Assembly (NCBI GenBank): GCA_902475855.1
Contig: CABSBF010000051.1
Coordinates: 1 to 12,475 of the forward strand
From: an uncultured Eubacteriales bacterium
GTDB lineage: Bacteria > Bacillota > Clostridia > Oscillospirales > Oscillospiraceae
Length of the DNA: 12,475 nt
Reading direction: 5' to 3'
The stretch's first letter is position 1. Each line of letters opens with the position of its first letter. Of the stretch, positions 6,688 to 12,475 are shown in pieces. A program made the translations under genes and the position numbers. Under the pieces are notes generated by a model. It was not told where the DNA came from and searched no databases. It saw only the letters and a list, made by a program, of their open reading frames with translations.

Positions 6688-6708
6688 ATCTGCGAATCAT
6701 TCGCAGAT
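6688..6708. promoter_or_regulatory. Zur-box candidate: perfect 21-bp palindrome
   Basis: Two ten-base arms, ATCTGCGAAT and its exact complement, flank a single central base. The core TGCGAAT-N-ATTCGCA fits the 7-1-7 pattern of Fur/PerR/Zur operators (family form TGnnAAT-N-ATTnnCA). It begins directly downstream of the -10 box and covers the expected start site, ideal for repression by zinc-loaded Zur. I found no second copy elsewhere in the window. Confidence 0.85.
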
Positions 6709-6736
6709 ATTATAGCATCATTTTCCTCTTTGTCAA
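6709..6736 (-). promoter_or_regulatory. strong promoter of the zur-zinc uptake operon
   Basis: On the minus strand, a perfect TTGACA (6736-6731) and a perfect TATAAT (6714-6709) are separated by 16 bases. The start would lie inside the palindrome at 6688-6708, so the leader before zur is only about 30 bases. Both hexamers being consensus implies strong expression when the repressor is off. Confidence 0.9.
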
Positions 6737-6812
6737 TATCATCCCGCGATACCGGCGTCTTTCCGACAGTTCAAGATCCGTCAGCGTCAAAGAAAACAGC
6801 AGCGCAGCAATC

Positions 6813-7829
6813 TTATCTTCTAATCACGCTTATCGGTGTATCCGCATACGAATCTGTCAGCGCAAAGCGATCCGTCAGCCCCTCTGTGATATACACCTCC
6901 CCGGACGAGAGCACAAACGCCGCCTCAAAATCTCCGCTCTGTGCCCAGAGGTCAGTTGCCTTTTCCAGTCCCATAACAAACAATGCGGTGGAAAGTCCAT
7001 CGCAGACCACGCCTTCATCTCCCACGATGGTAACGGAAATCAAGCCGTTGTCCGCCGGACGGCCGGTGAACGGGTCCATAATATGCCAGTAGGTCTGGCC
7101 ATCCTGTTCAAAGTAGCGCTCATATCCACCGGAGGTCACCACGGCCTGATCTTTGATGTAGAGAACCATCATGACCTCCTCTCCCTGCGGGTCCTTAATG
7201 CCAATCTTCCAAGGAGAGCCGTCCGGCTTGCTGCCGACTGTCTGTACATTGCCGCCAAGATCCAGCAAAGCGGACTGCACACCGTTGTCCCGCAGCATTT
7301 GCGCCACCAGTTGTCCAGCATAACCTTTGGCAACACTGCCCAGATCGATTTCCATGCCCTCCGGCAGCGTGATGGCTCCCGCGGCTGCATTATACCCTAT
7401 CCTTCGGTAGTCCACCAGCGGCTGCAGAGAACGAAGGGTGTCCTCGTCCGGAACCTGATGGTCTCCGGTGGTAAACCCCCACGCTCGAACGACAGGGTAA
7501 ATGGAAATATCCAAGGCGCCGTCGGTGCGGCGGCACAGCGCCAGCGATCTTTCCAGCAGATCGGCGGAATTCGCGGATAGTATGCCCTCGCCGGTATGGT
7601 TGACGGCGTAGATCGCGCTGTTCTCATCAGTAACAGATATGCTTTCCTCTATGGAACGGATGAGATGCTCAGCATCTTCCAGCAGGACGGCATCGCCGTA
7701 TACGGTAAAACTCATATAGGTATCCATCGCAAAGATGGAGGACTTTTCCGCTTCCCGGACGGAAGGAGCGGAACAGCCGGTCAGCAGAATAGCTATAGAA
7801 AGGGGCAAAGTCAATAAAAGGCTTTTCAT
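6813..7829 (-). CDS. apbE: FAD:protein FMN transferase, lipoprotein (ApbE family)
   Basis: ApbE enzymes attach FMN from FAD to Thr/Ser of extracytoplasmic flavoproteins. The 338-residue protein starts at 7829, six bases after AAGGAG; a longer frame (to 7916) lacks a ribosome site and buries the signal. The signal ends in lipobox LTGC (Cys19). Family motifs appear in order: FAMDTYM (33-39), DLGSVAKGYAGQLV (162-175), LLDLGGNVQTVGS (188-200), VTSGGYERYFEQDGQTYWHIMDP (231-253) and CDGLSTALFVMG (276-287), whose Asp277 belongs to the Mg2+ site. Length is normal. No FMN-acceptor protein with an FMN-binding domain is visible in this window, so its target is encoded elsewhere. It lies upstream of zur on the same strand but is separated by the zur promoter. 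No clear terminator follows it. Confidence 0.95.
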   Translation of the reverse strand: MKSLLLTLPLSIAILLTGCSAPSVREAEKSSIFAMDTYMSFTVYGDAVLLEDAEHLIRSIEESISVTDENSAIYAVNHTGEGILSANSADLLERSLALCRRTDGALDISIYPVVRAWGFTTGDHQVPDEDTLRSLQPLVDYRRIGYNAAAGAITLPEGMEIDLGSVAKGYAGQLVAQMLRDNGVQSALLDLGGNVQTVGSKPDGSPWKIGIKDPQGEEVMMVLYIKDQAVVTSGGYERYFEQDGQTYWHIMDPFTGRPADNGLISVTIVGDEGVVCDGLSTALFVMGLEKATDLWAQSGDFEAAFVLSSGEVYITEGLTDRFALTDSYADTPISVIRR

Positions 7830-7880
7830 GAAGATCTCCTTGAGAAGTGATTTTGCAGCAGAAGAAAGCAAATCTTGGGA

Positions 7881-7909
7881 TTGACTACTGCTGGAAATTA
7901 TGGTAGCAT
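7881..7909 (+). promoter_or_regulatory. promoter candidate toward the SLH-protein gene
   Basis: TTGACT (7881-7886) and TAGCAT (7904-7909) are 17 bases apart on the plus strand. The -35 is good, the -10 weak. The start would be near 7916, just where the first AGTTAGATA dyad begins, leaving a leader of about 255 bases before the ATG at 8173. Confidence 0.45.
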
Positions 7910-7916
7910 GGCACAC

Positions 7917-8003
7917 GAGTTAGTTAGATAACTTTAACCAATGTGGGGACGGAGCCTTTTTCCGCCCTGTATTTTTTAGAACGCAGTTAGATATGACTAA
8001 CTC
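7917..8003. repeat. 87-bp element bounded by GAGTTAGT inverted repeats with two AGTTAGATA dyads
   Basis: GAGTTAGT (7917-7924) and its complement ACTAACTC (7996-8003) form a perfect 8-bp inverted repeat. Inside, the 9-bp sequence AGTTAGATA occurs at 7922-7930 and 7985-7993, exactly 63 bp apart. Each copy is the left half of a dyad: AGTTA-GA-TAACT (7922-7933) and AGTTAG-ATATGA-CTAACT (7985-8002). The dyads look like operators of MarR type (comparison from memory). The terminator-like hairpin at 7946-7977 lies between them. A short mobile repeat is an alternative reading, but I see no target duplication. Confidence 0.55.
7946..7977 (+). terminator. terminator-like hairpin with T-run in the SLH-gene leader
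   Basis: GGG-A-CGGA (7946-7953) pairs with TCCGCCC (7961-7967), giving seven pairs with one bulged A and a loop of seven bases. It is followed by TGTA and six T residues (7972-7977). On the minus strand there is no matching T-run, so it works only in the plus direction. It lies downstream of the candidate promoter and upstream of the gene, so it would act as an attenuator or end a short RNA. Confidence 0.5.
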
Positions 8004-8172
8004 AACCGGAAAATGCCAGAACAGGTGGGATTATAGCATGGGAAGGAGGATATTTCAAGACACAGAAAAAGAAAAGATGCTGTGCGCATGATCTCACAAC
8101 AGAAAACAGGGGGAATTCCCCTTTGCGCTCTCTGAGAGGAGGGCAGTAAGCTATAAATAACAGGAGGACTTT

Positions 8173-11172
8173 ATGAAGAGTATTCAAAAGCGGCTGAGCT
8201 CGCTGTTCATGGCAGCGGTGATGCTGCTGTCTATGGCGGCGACCCCAGCCATGGCGGCAGAGAAAAAAGAACCGCCGACAACAGTGAAAAGCTGCACGAC
8301 AGCATCATCTTCAACAAAATACAGCAGGGTCACCATGGAGTTTGAAGATTCAACATGGGTAAATGCTATCAGCGCCGTTCAGGTCAGCGGAGAGGATTAC
8401 AATAAATCCAGCTTTTCAAATCCATCCTCTGGCAAAAAGTATTTTGCCGGCAAGTACAGCGACCCCTATGGTTCCGGATATATTTATATTCTGCAAGTAA
8501 ACTTGCCCAAGGATACGGAATCGGCCAAGTGTGTCATTTCTGCCAATGATCATGAAGATTTGACCATCAATTTGGAAAAGAGCGGCAATCAGTATACTGC
8601 CGCCATTGTGCAGGATTCCCCCGGCGGCTCCGGCGGTGAGAGTGAGAAGCCCGGCACACCGGAGAACAGCATCGTCGATCTGAGCAAGGTCAGCTTTGCA
8701 GCGAGCTTCGATGGGAATGACTGGCAGGTATCCTTCGATGAAGCGGGTTACGCAGATAAAATTTCCGGCGTTTCCGTGAACGGAACAGCATGGGAGACTG
8801 CCTCGCTTCTCATGAGAGGCGGTCAGTATAAAATTGATGACGGAAAGCTGCTGTTCGCGCGAAACAGCTATGGCGCTGTCCCGGCGCTGAAAAGCGGTGA
8901 TCTTATCACCATCACGGCAGCCGGCTACGAAGATCTGACCTTTAAGCTGGTCATCGACAAGAATGGAAACGCATCCGTTTCTTCCGACACCGAAAGCGGG
9001 GACCCCTATAAGCTTCATGTAAAGATCGAGGGCAGCTTTGAAGCCGCTATTGTTGGGCAGAAGGATTATGACGGCGTGTCCAGCGCCAGTGTCGGCGGTG
9101 CTTCCAGCAACAAGAACAGCGCCGTGACGGTTTACGGGGCATTGGTTGAAAAAGACGCTGAACCCACGGCCGCAGATTGGGAAAAGTTGGATCATCAGTC
9201 CAAAATCAGTCTGGAGGGCAGCAAGTGCAAGGTCAATATTGTCCCGGACACTGCAAGCGGAACGAAAGCCGATGCCGAAAGCGGCATGAAAGGCGTCTAC
9301 ATGACCCTCAGCAGTGACCTGACGCTGAACGGTGTGCCGAAGGACGCAGGCAGCTATCTGGTATCCGTTCATATCGAGGATGACCAAGGCCGCACCGCGA
9401 ACAGCAATGCCCTGCCCTTCCGCGTCTACACCGGTGAGGAAACGCTGGCAGACCAGATCAAAACCGAAAATCTGAAGCAGTATCAGAGCGGTCTCTATGC
9501 ATGGGACATCATGGAGCCGTGGGCGATTAAAAACTTCGGCAGCAATGTGGACGGTGCAGAAAACAGCGTCCGCGTACCGGAGAAGCTGGAGGTCTGGTAC
9601 GGTTCCCACGAAAGCGGCACTTATGGTGTGTTGGGCTATGATATTGCGTGGAACGATGTGAAAGCCGACAAGATTCCCCAAACCCTGTATATCCCCAACG
9701 GCTGCGATCTGACGCTGTTGAATATGAAGATCCTCAGCAGCGTCCGCATCGTGGTGGAAAACGGCGGTAAGCTGACGCTGCGAGACTCCACCGTGCAGGG
9801 CATCATCGATGTGCAGAGCGGCGGCGCCTTCTCTATGAACTACAACGCCTACAACAAGAAATTTGAGACCGGCGCGTCCCTCTGCGGGCAGCTCCGTCTG
9901 GCGGATGGCTCCATTCTGGAAAATTCCGCCATCTACTCCCACGCTAACTATCTCGCCAACGGGAATCGAACCGACCGTACTACGCATGAGCCGGTCGTTA
10001 CGACCACCGGCAATGTACAGCTCAAGGGACAGGTGTTCATCAGCGGCGATGCAGGCGGCTCCGAGATCGGCCAGTCCGGTCTGCGCGTAAGCGGCACGCT
10101 GTCGCTGGACAATGACGCTGTTCTGGCGGTTTACGGCGGCAAAGGCACCGTGGTGGATACCAAGGGCGGCACCGCAATCGAACTGAACAACGGCACGATC
10201 ACCGGCGGCGGCAAGGTAATTGCACTCGGCGGAGAGGTGCTCTGGAAGGACGGCGGCACAGCCGTTTCCGGCATCGGCACGATCGCCACCGCCGACGCCT
10301 ATTTGCAGGGAGCAACGGCATATATGCATTCCCCGTCCAAGGCGCAGCCGGGCAAAGCCCATGACGATACCGTAACGGTGACAGCAAACCGCCGGCACGT
10401 TGCAGACGGCGAGCTGATTGGCGCTGTTGATGACCCGCTGGCAGGACTGTACTGGAAAACGGGCATTGATGCTGCTCCGAATCTGACGAAGTTTAAAACC
10501 AAAGCAGCGGAAACACCTGTCACACCCGAAATCAACGGCAGCGGCAGCAGCAGCTCCGGCAGTTCCGGCTCCTCCGGCAGCAGTTCCGGCAGTTCCAGCT
10601 TCTCCGGCAGCAAGCATAAGACTTCCAAGTCCAATACCACGGCAGCCAGCCGCGCTTTTGAGGATGTTTCCGCAGACGCCTACTACAACGATGCCGTGGA
10701 ATGGGCCGTAAAGAGCGGCATCACCAACGGTAAGGCTGAGGGTCTGTTCGGTTCCAATGATCCCTGCACCCGCGGTCAGATCGTCACCTTCCTGTGGCGG
10801 GCCGCCGGTTCTCCCTCCCCCAAGAGCACGGCTAAGGCTCCTGCCGATGTGCTCCCCGGCAGCTATTGCTATGATGCGGTGGTCTGGGCGCTGGAAAACG
10901 GCATCGCCAACGGTCTGCCCGATGGTTCCTTCGGTGCCGACATCACCTGCACCCGCGCACAGAGCGTGACCTTCCTGTTCCGGGTCATTGGTAAGTCGGT
11001 CGATAGCAAGGCGGAGTTCAGTGATGTGCTCCCCGGCAGCTACTATGCAAACGCTGTGGCATGGGCTGTGGAGAACGGCGTCACCAACGGCATCGGTGAT
11101 GGACTGTTTGGCTCCGACAACGATTGCACCAGAGCACAAATTGTGACCTTCCTCTGGCGCTGCATGAAGTGA
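8173..11172 (+). CDS. secreted S-layer-anchored protein with Shr-like domains and three SLH domains (999 aa)
   Basis: The ATG at 8173 lies five bases after AGGAGG. A signal peptide (1-28, ending ATPAMA) is followed by two domains of the Shr-like haemoglobin-interacting type (DUF1533). The first is at about 52-136, with WVNAISAVQVSGEDY and a final ANDHEDLTINLE. The second is at about 172-260, with KISGVSVNGTAWE and TAAGYEDLTFKLV. Residues 275-420 look like a beta-sandwich ending in an Ig-like strand pattern. Residues 500-715 are Gly-rich beta repeats (GGKLTLRDSTVQGII, GNVQLKGQVFISG, SGTLSLDNDAVLAV, GTAIELNNGTITGGG) suggesting a beta-helix. A Ser/Gly linker (789-813) precedes three SLH domains (about 828-876, 892-939, 950-998), each with an AVEWA/VVWA-type segment and CTRxQxVTFLxR ending; these bind secondary wall polymer. 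The protein is therefore displayed on the wall. Ligand unknown; haem/haemoglobin binding is only a family hint. Confidence 0.88.
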   Translation: MKSIQKRLSSLFMAAVMLLSMAATPAMAAEKKEPPTTVKSCTTASSSTKYSRVTMEFEDSTWVNAISAVQVSGEDYNKSSFSNPSSGKKYFAGKYSDPYGSGYIYILQVNLPKDTESAKCVISANDHEDLTINLEKSGNQYTAAIVQDSPGGSGGESEKPGTPENSIVDLSKVSFAASFDGNDWQVSFDEAGYADKISGVSVNGTAWETASLLMRGGQYKIDDGKLLFARNSYGAVPALKSGDLITITAAGYEDLTFKLVIDKNGNASVSSDTESGDPYKLHVKIEGSFEAAIVGQKDYDGVSSASVGGASSNKNSAVTVYGALVEKDAEPTAADWEKLDHQSKISLEGSKCKVNIVPDTASGTKADAESGMKGVYMTLSSDLTLNGVPKDAGSYLVSVHIEDDQGRTANSNALPFRVYTGEETLADQIKTENLKQYQSGLYAWDIMEPWAIKNFGSNVDGAENSVRVPEKLEVWYGSHESGTYGVLGYDIAWNDVKADKIPQTLYIPNGCDLTLLNMKILSSVRIVVENGGKLTLRDSTVQGIIDVQSGGAFSMNYNAYNKKFETGASLCGQLRLADGSILENSAIYSHANYLANGNRTDRTTHEPVVTTTGNVQLKGQVFISGDAGGSEIGQSGLRVSGTLSLDNDAVLAVYGGKGTVVDTKGGTAIELNNGTITGGGKVIALGGEVLWKDGGTAVSGIGTIATADAYLQGATAYMHSPSKAQPGKAHDDTVTVTANRRHVADGELIGAVDDPLAGLYWKTGIDAAPNLTKFKTKAAETPVTPEINGSGSSSSGSSGSSGSSSGSSSFSGSKHKTSKSNTTAASRAFEDVSADAYYNDAVEWAVKSGITNGKAEGLFGSNDPCTRGQIVTFLWRAAGSPSPKSTAKAPADVLPGSYCYDAVVWALENGIANGLPDGSFGADITCTRAQSVTFLFRVIGKSVDSKAEFSDVLPGSYYANAVAWAVENGVTNGIGDGLFGSDNDCTRAQIVTFLWRCMK
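10537..10611 (+). repeat. Ser/Gly low-complexity linker coding repeat
   Basis: The DNA alternates GGC/AGC/TCC/GGT-like codons giving 25 residues that are almost all Gly and Ser, with a single Phe. It separates the beta-rich ligand part from the SLH anchor of the surface protein. Codon mixing (AGC, AGT, TCC) limits exact tandem repetition, but the stretch is a likely site of length variation between strains. Confidence 0.7.
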
Positions 11173-11181
11173 TTTCATGCA
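11161..11181. other. hairpin spanning the SLH-gene stop codon
   Basis: TGCATGAA (11161-11168) and TTCATGCA (11174-11181) are perfect complements around a five-base loop that contains the TGA stop (11170-11172). It may help 3'-end stability or be part of the termination region together with the stronger hairpin 27 bases downstream. There is no T-run directly after it. Confidence 0.5.
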
Positions 11182-11207
11182 GAAAAATGCCCCTTGAAGA
11201 AATAGAA

Positions 11208-11244
11208 AAATAGGACTCGTACCGAGACGGCACGAGTCCTATTT
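11208..11244. terminator. strong bidirectional terminator after the SLH gene
   Basis: AAATAGGACTCGT (11208-11220) pairs perfectly with ACGAGTCCTATTT (11232-11244) over 13 bases, and the loop contains a further CCG/CGG pair. On the plus strand the stem is followed by CCTTTTC, on the minus strand by a run ending in five T. It would stop transcription from the SLH gene and any entering from the right. Confidence 0.85.
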
Positions 11245-11326
11245 CCTTTTCATGATTCAGAATACATCATGTTAAGTTTTTCGAGTATTCAAAGGGCAGT
11301 CGTAGCTTTCCAGCGCAAGGTGTGGT

Positions 11327-11911
11327 ATGGATGAAGCAAGCAGTACAGTAAGCGTCTGCCGAACCTTGCACCAAGAGAACGGAAAATCGGAAATCGGTGA
11401 TACAAAAACAACAAAAGGTAGACTCCGAATCGTCTTACCTCCCAGCACCGAGCAGGTTCTTCTGGAACGAAAGAAAAGCGCACGGTCCGAATGGATATTC
11501 CCCAATCCTCTCAAGCCAGAGCTGCCGGTCAATCCATCGACAGCATACCGTCACATGAAGGTCATTCTTCAACGTGCAGGGCTTCCCGACATCCGCTTCC
11601 ATGACCTGCGGCATACCTTTGCAGCTCACGCACTGGCAAGTGGTGTAGATGCCAAGACGCTCTCTGGTATTCTTGGTCACACCAATGCGTCCTTCACTCT
11701 GGATACTTACACCCATGTCACCGGCGATATGCAAAAGTATGCTTCGACCGTAGTAGGCAACTTCCTGACAGATATTCTCGGAGAGGAGCTGAATCCATGG
11801 CAAGAGGAAAAACGGGACCGGCAGCATCCGCCTGAGAGCAGATGGGCGCTGGGAGGGACGCTATGTCGTCGGCTAGAGGCCCTTGCCCGCGTCCTGCTCC
11901 CGGAAATTTAG
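11327..11911 (+). pseudogene. truncated tyrosine recombinase (Tn916-type integrase), C-terminal part
   Basis: The open frame of 194 codons encodes the catalytic half of an integrase: the Lys-bearing hairpin region (GDTKTTKGRLRIVLPP, 24-39), HDLRH (92-96, box II His-x-x-Arg), LGHTNASFTLDTYTHVTG (116-133) with His118 and the nucleophile Tyr128. The N-terminal Arm and core-binding domains and the first catalytic Arg are missing; stop codons occur in frame just upstream (TAG at 11303-11305), and no ribosome site precedes the ATG. About residues 171-194 no longer look like integrase, because the frame runs into other remnants. It cannot be an active recombinase. The best relatives, from memory, are integrases of clostridial conjugative transposons. 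Confidence 0.85.
11797..11876 (+). pseudogene. frameshifted N-terminal stub of a second integrase
   Basis: An ATG at 11797, eight bases after GAGGAG and inside the end of the first integrase, opens MARGK. After a run of five A (11805-11809) the frame fails; one more A would restore the expected N-G-T. The following codons (11820-11873) read GSIRLRADGRWEGRYVVG, the typical Arm-domain start of this integrase class, then TAG (11874-11876). So this is a tandem second integrase start with a one-base deletion, cut off after about 27 codons. Confidence 0.7.
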
Positions 11912-11980
11912 GCGTTCTTTGAGAGCGAAGACGGGCAGCGGGAATATGCTGAGTGGAAAGCAAAGCAGCAGGCCGAATAA
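11870..11980 (+). pseudogene. C-terminal tail of a small mobile-element protein with an in-frame amber codon
   Basis: In the frame of the first integrase remnant, the residues RLEALARVLLPEI are followed by TAG (11909-11911), then AFFESEDGQREYAEWKAKQQAE and TAA (11978-11980). Read across the TAG (one change from CAG, Gln) this is one continuous amphipathic tail. From memory it resembles the ends of short proteins (about 60 residues) of clostridial conjugative elements; I cannot name the family. Its 5' part is missing, joined directly to the integrase stub near 11870, which marks a deletion junction. Confidence 0.5.
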
Positions 11981-11996
11981 GAGGACAAGGTATAAC

Positions 11997-12032
11997 AACG
12001 GCGGGAGCATCAGTTTAGATACTCCCGCCGTT
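11997..12032. terminator. GC-rich hairpin between the integrase remnants and the right-end membrane gene
   Basis: AACGGCGGGAG (11997-12007) pairs perfectly with CTCCCGCCGTT (12022-12032) over 11 bases around a 14-base loop. For the minus-strand membrane gene it begins two bases after the stop codon and is followed by TGTTATA, a weak T-run, so it is probably that gene's terminator. In the plus direction no T-run follows. Confidence 0.7.
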
Positions 12033-12034
12033 CA

Positions 12035-12475
12035 TCAATCTGTATGAACTTCTTTCTTGCCAAACAAGAGGAAAATATATGGGGGTAATATCCACACAAT
12101 GGCGGCGCTCAGCCATTCGTTTAAGCCGAACCGAAATGCAATCTGAGAAAACACACTGGCCCATTCCGAAAGTTCACTCCAAAGCATGGCGAATGATGTA
12201 AATATTCTTTGCGTCAAGTATGTAAATATGCCTAACACGATATTCAAAGCGACTAAGGCAGAAGAAGAGAAGAAAATTTCTTTGCGTGTCATTTTTCGGA
12301 ACAAGAAAAATCCGCCAATGCAGACAACCGCAAGGAAGAGGCCAGCAGACATGAGCATCCACCGGGTATTATCCGATGATATGCTCCCATCAGGCAGCGT
12401 CACAATTGCCCATCTCCCTAAGAAACGAATTTCCAGTTGAAAGCATATCCAGCTTGCAACCATACAATACAAAGG
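12035..12475 (-). CDS. predicted four-helix membrane protein, 5' end uncertain
   Basis: The frame is open to the right edge of the window, so the gene may begin outside it. Inside, a TTG (12472-12470) or an ATG (12463-12461) could start it; no ribosome site can be judged because the upstream sequence is cut off. The product, about 142-145 residues, has hydrophobic segments at about residues 40-57, 69-87 and 119-137, and a shorter one near the start (2-22). A basic stretch FRKMTRKE lies after the first long segment, and a cytoplasmic-type tail GKKEVHTD ends it. I do not recognise the family. Base composition is more AT-rich than the zinc operon, which may reflect acquisition along with the neighbouring mobile remnants. 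Confidence 0.6.
   Translation of the reverse strand, partial: PLYCMVASWICFQLEIRFLGRWAIVTLPDGSISSDNTRWMLMSAGLFLAVVCIGGFFLFRKMTRKEIFFSSSALVALNIVLGIFTYLTQRIFTSFAMLWSELSEWASVFSQIAFRFGLNEWLSAAIVWILPPYIFLLFGKKEVHTD

Larger units (their letters stand above)
7830..8172. other. divergent control region between apbE and the SLH-protein gene
   Basis: This 343-base gap carries no convincing gene. It holds the apbE ribosome site (about 7836-7841), a plus-strand promoter candidate (7881-7909), two AGTTAGATA dyads, a terminator-like hairpin, an orphan AAGGAGG at about 8043-8049 with no start codon at usable distance, two small palindromes (8110-8121 GGGGAATTCCCC and 8128-8138 CTCTCTGAGAG), and the true AGGAGG site of the SLH-protein gene (8162-8167). 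I could not identify a good apbE promoter. A four-codon MLCA frame around 8077 is too short to call. Confidence 0.6.

Noticed and set aside
6737..6812. Terminator or small gene between apbE and the zur promoter
   Set aside because: Only weak GC-rich repeats (GCTGCGCTGCTG) are present with no proper stem and T-run, and no start codon with a ribosome site.
7830..7916. Upstream start for apbE adding 29 residues
   Set aside because: It would put a hydrophilic extension before an obvious lipoprotein signal and has no ribosome site, whereas the ATG at 7829 has AAGGAG at six bases.
8043..8088. Leader peptide gene after the AAGGAGG at 8043-8049
   Set aside because: No ATG, GTG or TTG lies at a usable distance; the nearest ATG gives only four codons.
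10537..10611. Repeat array of CRISPR or VNTR type
   Set aside because: The repetition is codon-level Ser/Gly low complexity inside a linker, without regular spacers or identical units.
8416..11178. Minus-strand open frame of 920 codons opposite the SLH gene
   Set aside because: It is antisense to a clearly real secreted protein, is rich in Ala/Gly/Ile runs mirroring the sense codons, and has no signal, domain or ribosome site.

Overview
The window looks like chromosomal DNA of a low- to mid-GC anaerobic Firmicute, most likely a gut Clostridia lineage of the Oscillospirales type. This is inferred from strong AGGAGG ribosome sites, TTGACA/TATAAT promoters, lipoprotein signals of Gram-positive type, a surface protein with C-terminal SLH domains, and Tn916-like integrase debris. 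No species-level call is possible from the sequence alone.

Layout. Positions 1-285 hold no convincing gene. From 286 to 2140 there is a minus-strand set transcribed from a good promoter at 2113-2140: a YcxB-like membrane protein, a YwaF-family membrane protein (ATGA overlap) and a small lipoprotein. From 2198 to 6736 lies a complete minus-strand zinc uptake operon: zur (Fur family), a small Cys/His-rich membrane protein, a zinc-binding lipoprotein in which a ZinT domain is nested inside a ZnuA/AdcA fold, the ATPase, the permease, and a Cys-Cys-containing lipoprotein. The operon starts at a strong promoter whose -10 box abuts a perfect 21-bp palindrome (6688-6708) fitting the Fur-superfamily 7-1-7 pattern, so Zur autoregulation is the simplest reading. 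Further upstream on the same strand is an ApbE-type FMN transferase lipoprotein (6813-7829).

Positions 7830-8172 form a divergent control region between apbE and a plus-strand gene. It has a candidate promoter, two dyads with an AGTTAGATA core exactly 63 bp apart, and a terminator-like hairpin with a T-run between them. The plus-strand gene (8173-11172) encodes a 999-residue secreted protein with two Shr-like (DUF1533) domains, a beta-rich middle, a Ser/Gly linker and three SLH domains. It ends at a strong bidirectional terminator (11208-11244).

Positions 11280-11980 are a mobile-element graveyard. There is a tyrosine integrase that has lost its N-terminal half, a second integrase N-terminus that starts inside it and is frameshifted, and the C-terminal tail of a small protein interrupted by an amber codon. 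A GC-rich hairpin (11997-12032) separates this from a minus-strand four-helix membrane protein that runs to or past the right edge.

How it works together: Zur would sense zinc and repress the operon. Under shortage the nested ZnuA-ZinT lipoprotein captures zinc for the ABC-3 transporter. The small membrane protein and the terminal lipoprotein, both with Cys-rich motifs, are candidate accessory zinc handlers. The most novel-looking points are the nested ZinT architecture with an altered zinc site, these two accessory proteins, and the repeat-flanked hairpin leader before the SLH gene.
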